From: Sutterella parvirubra YIT 11816
Lineage (GTDB): Bacteria; Pseudomonadota; Gammaproteobacteria; Burkholderiales; Burkholderiaceae_F
Direction of reading: 5' to 3'
DNA length: 10,755 nt
Assembly (NCBI RefSeq): GCF_000250875.1
Contig: NZ_JH604955.1
Coordinates: 1 to 10,755 of the forward strand
Position numbers and translations under genes: made by a program. Under the pieces are notes generated by a model, which had not been told where the DNA came from, did no database searches, and worked only from the letters and a program-made list of their open reading frames with translations. Each line of letters starts with the position of its first letter. The stretch's first letter is position 1. Below, in pieces: positions 4,836 to 10,755 of the stretch.

Positions 4836-6455
4836 ATGCATCATCAGACCAAGCACCTCGCCGCCTTGATCGCGGCGATCGGCCTCTCGGCCGCCACCGG
4901 CGCCTGGGCCGCCCCCGACCTCTCGGCCTGCCAGACCTGTCACGCCGACCTCACGAAGACGCACGCCTCTGCCGGCCACAAGGACGTCGCCTGCACGACC
5001 TGCCACGGCGGCGTGGAGGATCACCTCAAGAACATGAAGCAGCGCCCGACCGTGTCGATGGACCCGGCCACCTGCGGCGCCTGCCACCAGGACCAGTACA
5101 AGTCGCTCTTCACCGTTTCCGACCGTCCGGCCCGTCAGTCGAAGAAGGCAGCGGAAGGCCCCGCGCCCGACCCGTTCTTCGACCGCGCCATGGGCGCGCA
5201 CGGCTTCACGAAGGAACACGACCTTCCGCGCGCGCACACCTTCATGGCGATCGACCAGTTCATCGTCGACCGCGCGTTTGGCGGTCGGTTCGAGCCGAAG
5301 GAAGGCTGGCTCTACACGACCTTGGAAGGCGGCAAGTCCTACAAGGTTTGGGACGTCCTCAAAGACAACCATCCTGAAAACAACGAACACAAGCCCTTCA
5401 AGCCGGGTACGGCCGCGGCCGGGAACGCCGTCTGCTGGACCTGCAAGTCGAGCGACCTGATGCTCGACTGGGCGTACATGGGCGACAAGGTTGAGGGCGC
5501 CGCCTTCAACCGCGGCTCGAACGCGGTCGACGTCGTCCGCAAGGTGAACCACGCGATCAACTGCAATTTCTGCCACGATCCGCACAACACGAAGCCGCGC
5601 ATCATCCGCGACGCGCTGATCGAATCGATCGAGCGCAAGGACGGCCCGAACGTCTGGCACGAAGTCGCCGCCCACAAGACCGACGTCGAAGTGAAGGACA
5701 TGGGTGTCCGCGGCTTCACGCGCAAGGTCGGCTATCTCGCGAAGCCCGACGCCAACCTCATGTGCGCGCAGTGCCACGTCGAATACATCTGCAACCCCGG
5801 GATCGACGCGAAGACGGGTGAGAAGATCGGCATGGACAACCGCCTCACCAACCACTTCCCGATGGTGAACGCCGACCAGATCGAGGCCTACTACGAGAAG
5901 ATCGGCTACCGCGACTTCGTGCATCCGCTGACCGGCGCGAAGCTCGTCAAGATGCAGCATCCGGACTTCGAAACCTACTTGGGCAGCAAGCACGACAAGG
6001 CGGGCGCCACCTGCCAGAACTGCCACATGCCCAAGGTCAAGGATGAAAAGACCGGCAAGACCTACACCCTCCACTGGGCCACGTCGCCGCGCCACTACCT
6101 GAAGGAAACCTGCCTCTCCTGCCACAAGGACAAGACCGAAGCGCAGATGACCTCGGCGATCGACGCGATGCACGGCTACTACACGGGCAAGCTCCGTGAA
6201 GCCGAATCCCGCATGGACGAAATGTTCAACGCGTTCGAGCTCGCGCTCGCGGTGGGCGTCGATGAAAAGGCGCTCGAAGAAGCCCGCAAGCTGCACAGCA
6301 CCGCCCACGTCAACTGGGAATACTGGACTGCCGTCAACGGCGCCTGGTTCCACAATCCCGACCAGGCCGTCCGCAGCCTCGCCAAGGCCGCGAAGGCCGC
6401 CCAGGATGCGACCGCCATCCTGAGGAAGGCCATGGCCGAAAAGCAGAAGAAGTAA
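4836..6455 (+). CDS. Octaheme cytochrome c nitrite reductase (ONR/TvNiR type), periplasmic
   Basis: The 539-residue protein has a signal peptide (cleavage likely after AWA, residue 25) and eight heme sites: CXXCH at 32, 53, 80, 243, 310, 393 and 426, and CXXCK (CWTCK) at 200. Five-heme NrfA has one CXXCK and four CXXCH. The three extra N-terminal hemes with the CXXCK as heme four are the layout of octaheme nitrite reductases, which reduce nitrite to ammonia with six electrons. NrfA-like active-site elements are present: LPRAH (Arg132), CAQCHVEY (Tyr317) and KMQHP (Lys372, Gln374, His375; calcium site and catalytic His). Tyr317 is followed by Cys319, the Tyr-x-Cys pair cross-linked in Thioalkalivibrio TvNiR. 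The ATG at 4836 is preceded by GGAG nine bases upstream; a TTG at 4821 is less likely. No NrfH-type partner is adjacent, so the electron donor is unknown. Hydroxylamine or sulfite activity is also possible. Confidence 0.93.
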   Translation: MHHQTKHLAALIAAIGLSAATGAWAAPDLSACQTCHADLTKTHASAGHKDVACTTCHGGVEDHLKNMKQRPTVSMDPATCGACHQDQYKSLFTVSDRPARQSKKAAEGPAPDPFFDRAMGAHGFTKEHDLPRAHTFMAIDQFIVDRAFGGRFEPKEGWLYTTLEGGKSYKVWDVLKDNHPENNEHKPFKPGTAAAGNAVCWTCKSSDLMLDWAYMGDKVEGAAFNRGSNAVDVVRKVNHAINCNFCHDPHNTKPRIIRDALIESIERKDGPNVWHEVAAHKTDVEVKDMGVRGFTRKVGYLAKPDANLMCAQCHVEYICNPGIDAKTGEKIGMDNRLTNHFPMVNADQIEAYYEKIGYRDFVHPLTGAKLVKMQHPDFETYLGSKHDKAGATCQNCHMPKVKDEKTGKTYTLHWATSPRHYLKETCLSCHKDKTEAQMTSAIDAMHGYYTGKLREAESRMDEMFNAFELALAVGVDEKALEEARKLHSTAHVNWEYWTAVNGAWFHNPDQAVRSLAKAAKAAQDATAILRKAMAEKQKK

Positions 6456-6464
6456 CGCTTCGAT

Positions 6465-6506
6465 GAGGAACACCGGTCCGGGCGGAGTGCCTCGGACCGG
6501 TTCCTC
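6465..6506 (+). terminator. Long stem-loop after the nitrite reductase
   Basis: GAGGAA (6465-6470), a CA bulge and CCGGTCCG (6473-6480) pair with CGGACCGG (6493-6500) and TTCCTC (6501-6506), with a further GGC/GCC in the loop. It starts ten bases after the stop. No T-run follows; it may protect the 3' end of the message. Confidence 0.55.
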
Positions 6507-6523
6507 CGAAAACGCTTTCCTCG

Positions 6524-6554
6524 CCGCCGTGCCTTCGGGTCCGGCGGTTTTTTT
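6524..6554 (+). terminator. Intrinsic terminator with UUCG loop
   Basis: CCGCCG (6524-6529) pairs with CGGCGG (6542-6547). The inner GCC-TTCG-GGT (6531-6540) closes on a UUCG tetraloop. Seven Ts follow at 6548-6554. This is the clearest terminator in the window, separating the nitrite reductase from ccmI. Confidence 0.85.
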
Positions 6555-6663
6555 CGGAAAACCAACCGCATCCGGCGGACGCCGTCTCAAGGCAACCGCA
6601 AAAACCTCCGGACTAAGCCGAAAGATCAGGCTTGGGGCCGAACGGTCCCGGTTCGGCTTCGTG

Positions 6664-6669
6664 TATATT
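6664..6669 (+). promoter_or_regulatory. Candidate -10 element for ccmI
   Basis: TATATT lies only fourteen bases before the ATG at 6683, implying a very short or nearly absent leader if used. There is no clear -35 at the usual distance. A palindrome CCGAAC/GTTCGG (about 6638-6656) lies just upstream. Confidence 0.3.
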
Positions 6670-6682
6670 GGCGTTTCCACCA

Positions 6683-7612
6683 ATGAACCCTTGGCTTTTC
6701 CCCGACCCAGCCATGACTTCCTACGCCATGCTCTACGGCCTGATGGGGCTCATGCTCCTCATCGCCATCGCGATGATCGTGCCGACGCTTCTCAAAACGG
6801 ACGACCTGAAGGATCACGAGGCGGAGACGATCTACCGCGGGCTCCTGAAGGAAGCGCTCCGCGAGGAGAAGTTGCGCCTTGACGAAGAGCTGAACCGCGG
6901 GAGCCTCTCGACGGCGCTTCACGCCGAACTCATGGACGACCTCGCGCGCCGTTCGGTGGAGGAAAACCGCCGGGCGAGTGCCGGGGGCGACCCGCTGGCG
7001 ACGGAAAAGAAGCCGATGCGCACCCCGATGGCCGCGATCACGGCCGGGGTGGTGGCGCTCCTCGTGGGCTTGTCGGTCGGGATCTACAGCCTGAACGGCG
7101 CGCCCGAACTCATGCGCCTCTCGCAGGACCAGAAGGTGTTGGAAGGCACCGCGTCCACCGAAGCCATCGAAACCTACTTGGGCGACAACCCGAAGGACGG
7201 CCGCGCGTGGGTGCTTTTGGCGCGCAGGAAGGCCGAAGGGGGCGACTTCGTCGCGGCGTCGGACGCGTACCGGCGCGCCCGCCAGGTGAACGCCAAGGTG
7301 GCGGGCGACCCGTCCGTGTCGCTCGAATTCGGCGCGGCGCTCCTCTCGACCGAGTCGCCCGCGCACTTCCGGGAAGCCAAGGACGTGCTCTCCGCGGCGC
7401 TTGCGCAGGACCCGGAAAACCTCCAGTTGGTGGAATTGACCGCCATCGCCGCGATGCAGACCTCGGACTGGGATCTGGCGCTCACCAACCTGCGCGTGAT
7501 TCTGCGCCACATGTCCCCCGACCGCCCCGAGTACGTGCGCTACGAGGCGACCGTGCGGGAGTTGGAGCGCCGGGCCGCGGCGGATGGGGCGGCGCCCGCC
7601 CCCGCACCGTAA
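6683..7612 (+). CDS. ccmI: CcmI-like cytochrome c maturation protein (TPR)
   Basis: The 309-residue protein has the CcmI/CycH plan: a membrane span near residues 14-35, a charged helical cytoplasmic loop with the YRGLLKEALREEKLRLDEEL and ELMDDLARRSVEENRR stretches, a second span near 117-137, then a periplasmic TPR domain (about 155-300; e.g. DPENLQLVELTAIAAMQTSDW). CcmI holds apocytochrome c and presents it to the CcmF/H heme ligation complex. No other ccm gene is nearby, which is unusual because ccmI normally ends a ccm operon. Its TPR half is also the type found in NrfG, needed for heme attachment to CXXCK in NrfA, and the gene lies next to a CXXCK cytochrome. The start at ATG 6683 has no clear ribosome site; ATG 6713 (MTSYAMLY) is an alternative. 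The C-terminus is Ala/Pro-rich. Confidence 0.8.
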   Translation: MNPWLFPDPAMTSYAMLYGLMGLMLLIAIAMIVPTLLKTDDLKDHEAETIYRGLLKEALREEKLRLDEELNRGSLSTALHAELMDDLARRSVEENRRASAGGDPLATEKKPMRTPMAAITAGVVALLVGLSVGIYSLNGAPELMRLSQDQKVLEGTASTEAIETYLGDNPKDGRAWVLLARRKAEGGDFVAASDAYRRARQVNAKVAGDPSVSLEFGAALLSTESPAHFREAKDVLSAALAQDPENLQLVELTAIAAMQTSDWDLALTNLRVILRHMSPDRPEYVRYEATVRELERRAAADGAAPAPAP

Positions 7613-7629
7613 CGCCCGAAGACCCGAAT

Positions 7630-7665
7630 CAGGAAGCACCGCAGGAAACACCGCAAGAAACGCCG
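7630..7665 (+). repeat. Three tandem 12-base repeats
   Basis: CAGGAAGCACCG, CAGGAAACACCG and CAAGAAACGCCG follow one another exactly, 17 bases after the ccmI stop. The last copy runs into the terminator stem. In another frame they would read QEAPQETPQETP. Confidence 0.6.
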
Positions 7666-7692
7666 TCCGGACACGAGCCCGGACGGCGTTTT
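7657..7692. terminator. Bidirectional terminator between ccmI and the TIM-barrel gene
   Basis: AACGCCGTCCGG (7659-7670) pairs perfectly with CCGGACGGCGTT (7679-7690) over an eight-base loop. TTTT closes the plus-strand side and TTTCTTG the minus-strand side. It lies between two convergent genes. Confidence 0.8.
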
Positions 7693-7730
7693 CGTCAGGT
7701 GCCTTCAGCGGCATTCCGGGGCGGAAATCC

Positions 7731-8606
7731 TCACTCCGGAAAGGCCTCCGCCATCACGCGTGCCGCATGCGCGAAGCTGTCTTTGAGCACCGCCTCCCCC
7801 GGCATCCCCGGCACGGGCACCTCGACGCCCACCGCAGCGTCTTCCGGCATCCTGCGGAGCATCTCGATCAACGGCAGTTCGCCCGCGCCCGGGTACCTGC
7901 GGCCCCCGCGGGCCTCCCGGATGAGGCCTTCGAACCCGGCCGGGAATCCGGCCGGGTCGAGAAAGTTCACATCGCCCGCCCGGACCCGCGCGACCAACGC
8001 CGGAGCGATCGGGGCGTCCTTCACGCCGTCGCAAAGGTGAAAGTCCCCGAGGAACCGGGGCGGGATCTTCGCGAGGTCCTCGGGCTTCCCTCCCGAGCGC
8101 ATGAGGTGCACGGCGTCGACCGCGATGGTGCCGTTCGGGCGGTCGGCGAGCCGCACGATCTCGTAGGCCTGCTCCAACGTGCCGATCGTGTGCCAGGCCA
8201 TGAATTCGAGATCGATGCGGAAGCCGTACGGTGCCGCCATGTCGTACATCTGGGCGAACACCTCCGCAAACGCCTCCCGGTTCTTCGCGTCGGCGCTCAC
8301 GCACATGCTCCGGATGCCGAGCTCGCCGCAGGCTTCGAAGAGCCGGGCGAACGCAGAGAGATCGGTGGCATCCGTGAGTCCGAAGCCGTCGACGCCTTGG
8401 ACGCGCATGCCTTCGTCCGCAAGGAGCCGCTTGAAGGCTTTGAGTTCCTCGCTCCCCGGCTCGAACGGATACGCGACCGAGCCGGGCACGATCGGGTGGA
8501 TCCGAAGCCCCACGGCGGCGCAACCCGCCCGGCGGGCGGCGGGAACGAGCTCGGCCGGAGGGAGCTCAAGAGCGGTCAAGTGAATGGCGGAGAGTTCGCG
8601 CGGCAT
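7731..8606 (-). CDS. Xylose-isomerase-like TIM-barrel protein (sugar isomerase/epimerase family)
   Basis: The 291-residue soluble protein belongs to the AP-endonuclease-2/xylose-isomerase-like TIM-barrel superfamily, whose members are metal-dependent sugar isomerases, epimerases and dehydratases. The likely metal ligands of this fold are visible at beta-strand ends: Glu134 (LEFMAW), Asp164 with His167 (VDAVHL), His190 (DFHLCDG) and Glu262 (VGVEVP). An IHPIVPGS loop and FGLTDATD segment fit the barrel's N-terminal half. The ATG at 8604-8606 has GGAG six bases upstream, a good ribosome site. The substrate cannot be read from sequence, and no neighbouring sugar, inositol or shikimate gene gives a clue. 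It stands alone and converges on ccmI. Confidence 0.8.
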   Translation of the reverse strand: MPRELSAIHLTALELPPAELVPAARRAGCAAVGLRIHPIVPGSVAYPFEPGSEELKAFKRLLADEGMRVQGVDGFGLTDATDLSAFARLFEACGELGIRSMCVSADAKNREAFAEVFAQMYDMAAPYGFRIDLEFMAWHTIGTLEQAYEIVRLADRPNGTIAVDAVHLMRSGGKPEDLAKIPPRFLGDFHLCDGVKDAPIAPALVARVRAGDVNFLDPAGFPAGFEGLIREARGGRRYPGAGELPLIEMLRRMPEDAAVGVEVPVPGMPGEAVLKDSFAHAARVMAEAFPE

Positions 8607-8671
8607 GAAGGACTCCGAAGGACTGAGGTGTGAGGCTTTGAGCGTAGTCCTTCGAGAGTCCGCCGTCCTAC

Positions 8672-8812
8672 CCCGTGACGCTCCTTCCGGTGCCGTTGGT
8701 CATCGCCTTGATCGTGATGAAGAAGCCCACCATCCCCACCTTCATCGCCGGCATCGTCACGGGCGCGCTCCTTGCGGTGGGGCGCTCTCGGGAATTTCCC
8801 GGAGAGGGGTGA
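8672..8812 (+). pseudogene. Remnant of an NhaC-family sodium/proton antiporter
   Basis: A plus-strand frame reads PVTLLPVPLVIALIVMKK, then KKPTIPTFIAGIVTGALL and AVG before ending at TGA 8810-8812. This matches an internal NhaC segment (membrane span, KKxPxxPxxxxGxxxGxxLA, next span) from my knowledge of the family. Only about 40 of more than 450 residues remain. It has no start codon in good context, and the sequence after AVG no longer resembles a membrane protein. An interrupted inverted repeat CTCTCGGGAA/TTTCCCGGAGAG (about 8787-8806) lies at its end. It appears to be a scrap of a lost antiporter gene. Confidence 0.5.
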
Positions 8813-9011
8813 TTTCTTCGAAAACGTTGCGGGGCTAGGCGAATTGTCGGAGAAACCGCTTGGGGGAGAAGCAGAGCGCCATGAGGCGCCATGAGATCCG
8901 AAAGGGGGGCGGTCCGCGGAAGAGGCCGATGGGAACGCCCTGGACACGACCGCAGAACGACGCCGTTCGGCCCGGCCGCGAACTCGTACACAAAGTGGCG
9001 TTTCCGGAGGG
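8813..9011. other. Gene-free interval with a tandem 10-base repeat
   Basis: I see no supportable gene. GCGCCATGAG occurs twice in tandem (8876-8895). On the minus strand a short frame ends MALCFSPKRFLRQFA (stop at about 8836), and another reads HFVYEFAAGPNGVVL. Both could be decayed coding sequence, but neither matches a family I know. Confidence 0.4.
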
Positions 9012-9040
9012 TTCACTTTGAGGCTTCGGCCCGTTATGAT
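9012..9040 (+). promoter_or_regulatory. Promoter of the cysteine desulfidase gene
   Basis: TTCACT (9012-9017), a 17-base spacer and TATGAT (9035-9040) match the sigma-70 consensus at four and five of six positions. This puts transcription start about 85 bases before the ATG at 9133. It is the best-formed promoter in the window. Confidence 0.6.
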
Positions 9041-9132
9041 CGTCTCCGATCCGGGGAAAGCCCGGGCCGTCCGACCAACCGCGGCCCGGGCCTGAGAGAC
9101 GCCCGACAAGAATTCAATCTGAGGAGCCTTTT

Positions 9133-10389
9133 ATGACGACCTTCGATGTCTACAACGCCGCGCTGGCCGACGAACTCCTGCCCGCCATGGGCTGCACGGA
9201 ACCGATCGCGCTCGCGTACGCGGGCGCGATCTGCGCGAAGCGCCTCGGAGGCTTCCCCGAGACGATCCGGGTCGAGGTCTCCCGCAACATCATCAAGAAC
9301 GTGAAGAGCGTCGTCGTCCCCAACACCGAGGGGCTCCGCGGCATCGAAGCCGCCGTCGTGGCGGGTCTCGTCTCCGCGCGCCCGGAAGCGGCGTTGGAAG
9401 TCCTCTCGGGCGTGACGCCCGACGAGAAGAAGGAAATCCACGAGCGGCTCGCTTCGCAGAAGATGGAGGTGGTGCCCTCGGACGAACCCGACGTCTTCTT
9501 CATCCGTCTGACGACGACCCGCGCGGGGAAGACCGTCACGGTCGTGATCCGCACGTCGCATACGAACGTCACCCGCATTGAGGAGGACGGCGAAGCCGTC
9601 TTCCTCAAGAACGACCACGCCGAAGAGGAGGAGGCGCCCGAGCTCTGGCACATTTCGGAACTGATCCGCGCCGCGCGCACGATGCCTTTGGACGTTTCCC
9701 GTCCGCTCCTTGAGCGCCAGATCGCCGCCAACATGGCGATCGCCGAAGAGGGGCTCAAAACGCCCTGGGGTGCGGGCGTGGGCCGCGTGATTCTCTCCCG
9801 CAACCCCGAAGACCCCGCCGTGCGGGCGCGCGCCTGGGCGGCCGCCGCGTCGGACGCCCGCATGAACGGGTGCGAACTCCCCGTCGTCATCGTCTCGGGC
9901 TCGGGGAACCAGGGGATTACGGCGAGCGTGCCGGTGGTGATCTTCGCGCAGTCGCTGAAGTCCTCGGAAGAGGAGCTCCTGCGCGCGGTGCTCCTCTCCG
10001 ACCTCGTGACGATCGCCCTGAAGCAGGGGATCGGGAAGCTCTCCGCCTACTGCGGGGCCGTCTCCGCCGGGTGCGGCGCGGGCGCGGGGATCGCGATGCT
10101 CAAAGGCTATGCCGACAACGAGATCGCCGACGTCGTCTCGAACGCCCTCGCCACGACCTCCGGGTTGATCTGCGACGGCGCGAAGTCCTCCTGCGCCGCC
10201 AAGATCGCGATGAGCGTCGAAGGCGCGCTGATGGCGCTCGACATGGTCGCGCAGGAAAAGGTCTTCCGTGAAGGGGACGGCATCGTGCAGCACACGGTCG
10301 ACGAGACGGCGGAAGCCGTCGGGCGCATCGCGAGCCGCGGGATGGTGACGACCGACAAGGAAATCATCCGGGTGATGCTGGGGCTCTGA
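9133..10389 (+). CDS. cyuA: L-cysteine desulfidase (CyuA / UPF0597 family)
   Basis: The 418-residue protein belongs to the UPF0597 / serine-dehydratase-alpha-like family that includes CyuA (YhaM). These are oxygen-sensitive [4Fe-4S] enzymes converting L-cysteine to pyruvate, ammonia and sulfide. It has GCTEP near the N-terminus (Cys21, the expected catalytic cysteine), the glycine-rich SGSGNQGITASVPV, Cys307 and Cys314 in YCGAVSAGCGAG, and ICDGAKSSC (Cys347, Cys354). The 347/354 spacing and one cysteine of the earlier pair match the three cluster ligands known in the archaeal homologue. Length is near the family norm. GAGGAG six bases before the ATG fixes the start. It has its own promoter and ends at a strong hairpin, so it is probably monocistronic. 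A related substrate such as serine cannot be excluded. Confidence 0.9.
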   Translation: MTTFDVYNAALADELLPAMGCTEPIALAYAGAICAKRLGGFPETIRVEVSRNIIKNVKSVVVPNTEGLRGIEAAVVAGLVSARPEAALEVLSGVTPDEKKEIHERLASQKMEVVPSDEPDVFFIRLTTTRAGKTVTVVIRTSHTNVTRIEEDGEAVFLKNDHAEEEEAPELWHISELIRAARTMPLDVSRPLLERQIAANMAIAEEGLKTPWGAGVGRVILSRNPEDPAVRARAWAAAASDARMNGCELPVVIVSGSGNQGITASVPVVIFAQSLKSSEEELLRAVLLSDLVTIALKQGIGKLSAYCGAVSAGCGAGAGIAMLKGYADNEIADVVSNALATTSGLICDGAKSSCAAKIAMSVEGALMALDMVAQEKVFREGDGIVQHTVDETAEAVGRIASRGMVTTDKEIIRVMLGL

Positions 10390-10416
10390 GGCCGCAGAGA
10401 GAACCGGAACCGATGA

Positions 10417-10450
10417 GAACGCCCGCCGAGGGAAGACCCGGCGGGCGTTC
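10417..10450. terminator. Perfect twelve-pair hairpin after cyuA
   Basis: GAACGCCCGCCG (10417-10428) pairs perfectly with CGGCGGGCGTTC (10439-10450) across a ten-base loop. It begins about 28 bases after the cyuA stop and faces the convergent ATPase gene. T-runs on both sides are poor. A tandem GCGTGTTGA repeat (10453-10470) follows. Confidence 0.6.
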
Positions 10451-10522
10451 GTGCGTGTTGAGCGTGTTGAACGTGTGCTGGAGCTGTGCGCCCGGGGCGG
10501 CTCCCGGCCCCGAAAACCGCCG

Positions 10523-10755
10523 TCACACCTTCGGCATCATCTCGAAGCCGTCCCGGATCCAACGTCCGAAGAGCGGGTCGGCGAAGCGGAGCGCCGCGCC
10601 GCGGCGCGGGCTCACGGGCCAAAGGATCCCCTTCGCGATGAGCGCCGAGCGCGCGGGCGACGGTCGACGACGTTCCCAACCCGAAGGTGTCCAACGCGTA
10701 CGAGGTCGTGAGCTGGCGCTCGCCCATCGCCACGGCCTGAAGAAGGTTCATCTGC
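10523..10755 (-). pseudogene. C-terminus of an archaeal-type AAA ATPase, frameshifted and cut by the window edge
   Basis: On the minus strand one frame reads QMNLLQAVAMGERQLTTSY and continues to TVARALG (10644-10754). A second frame resumes ALIAKGILWP, then RRGAALRFADPLFGRWIR, and stops at 10523-10525. Together they form the winged-helix and terminal part of the ATPase_2-type (COG1672-like) ATP-binding proteins: a helix-turn-helix followed by the FxDPLFxxW motif. The two frames join at about 10643. RALGALIAKG would need two more bases there, or one fewer to give RALGLIAKG; the former fits the family spacing. The Walker motifs lie beyond the window. The cause is either real decay or a sequencing error. 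Confidence 0.7.

Noticed and set aside
4836..6455. Ordinary five-heme NrfA
   Set aside because: Three additional CXXCH motifs at residues 32, 53 and 80 and the Tyr-x-Cys pair fit octaheme reductases instead.
4590..6683. Long open frame antisense to the reductase
   Set aside because: GC-biased codons on one strand keep the opposite frame open; the product has no family features and the heme motifs are on the plus strand.
7207..8040. Frameshifted extension of CcmI through the PQET repeats
   Set aside because: It would have to run through a bidirectional terminator and deep into the convergent TIM-barrel gene; kept only as a possible relic.
8836..8960. Transposase C-terminus on the minus strand (MALCFSPKRFLRQFA)
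   Set aside because: Too short, with no family motif and no inverted terminal repeats or target duplication found.

Overview
This is a GC-rich stretch with strong G/C third-position bias and compact genes. It most resembles a respiratory betaproteobacterium of the Burkholderiales, possibly Sutterella-like. That assignment rests on gene content and style (smpB, an RnfH-family gene, a DmsB fragment, a multiheme nitrite reductase) and on TANAAT-type -10 elements, and is an inference. No rRNA, tRNA, CRISPR array, phage gene or intact insertion sequence was found.

Left part (1-2110): on the minus strand, smpB (52-516) is followed by the first codons of another gene that runs off the window. smpB has a long leader containing a nested hairpin. 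Divergently, on the plus strand, lie an unrecognised 217-residue protein (855-1508) and an rnfH-family gene (1657-1965).

Centre-left (2110-3950): a leader of about 260 nt precedes an AgcS/AlsT sodium:alanine/glycine symporter (2373-3806). It runs from a -10 element through several hairpins to a convincing intrinsic terminator, and so looks like an attenuator or riboswitch, or a small RNA gene.

Centre (3950-7720): the 3' end of a dmsB-like iron-sulfur subunit survives as a remnant (3990-4199, minus), followed by about 600 bases without a gene. An AT-rich regulatory patch there carries a NarL/NarP-like 7-2-7 palindrome and a second 9-7-9 inverted repeat. Downstream is an octaheme nitrite reductase (4836-6455): seven CXXCH motifs plus one CXXCK, and a catalytic Tyr-x-Cys as in the Thioalkalivibrio enzyme TvNiR. 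After two hairpins, one a textbook terminator with a UUCG loop, comes a stand-alone CcmI-like cytochrome c maturation factor (6683-7612). It may serve heme attachment to that cytochrome.

Right part (7720-10755): a xylose-isomerase-like TIM-barrel protein (7731-8606, minus) converges on ccmI over a bidirectional terminator. A short NhaC antiporter remnant lies at 8672-8812. An L-cysteine desulfidase (cyuA-like, 9133-10389) has its own good promoter. At the right edge is the C-terminal part of an archaeal-type AAA ATPase on the minus strand, broken by a frameshift. Several genes fit anaerobic amino-acid and nitrogen-oxide metabolism: amino-acid import, cysteine breakdown and nitrite reduction to ammonia. 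The remnants (dmsB, nhaC, the ATPase) indicate local gene decay.
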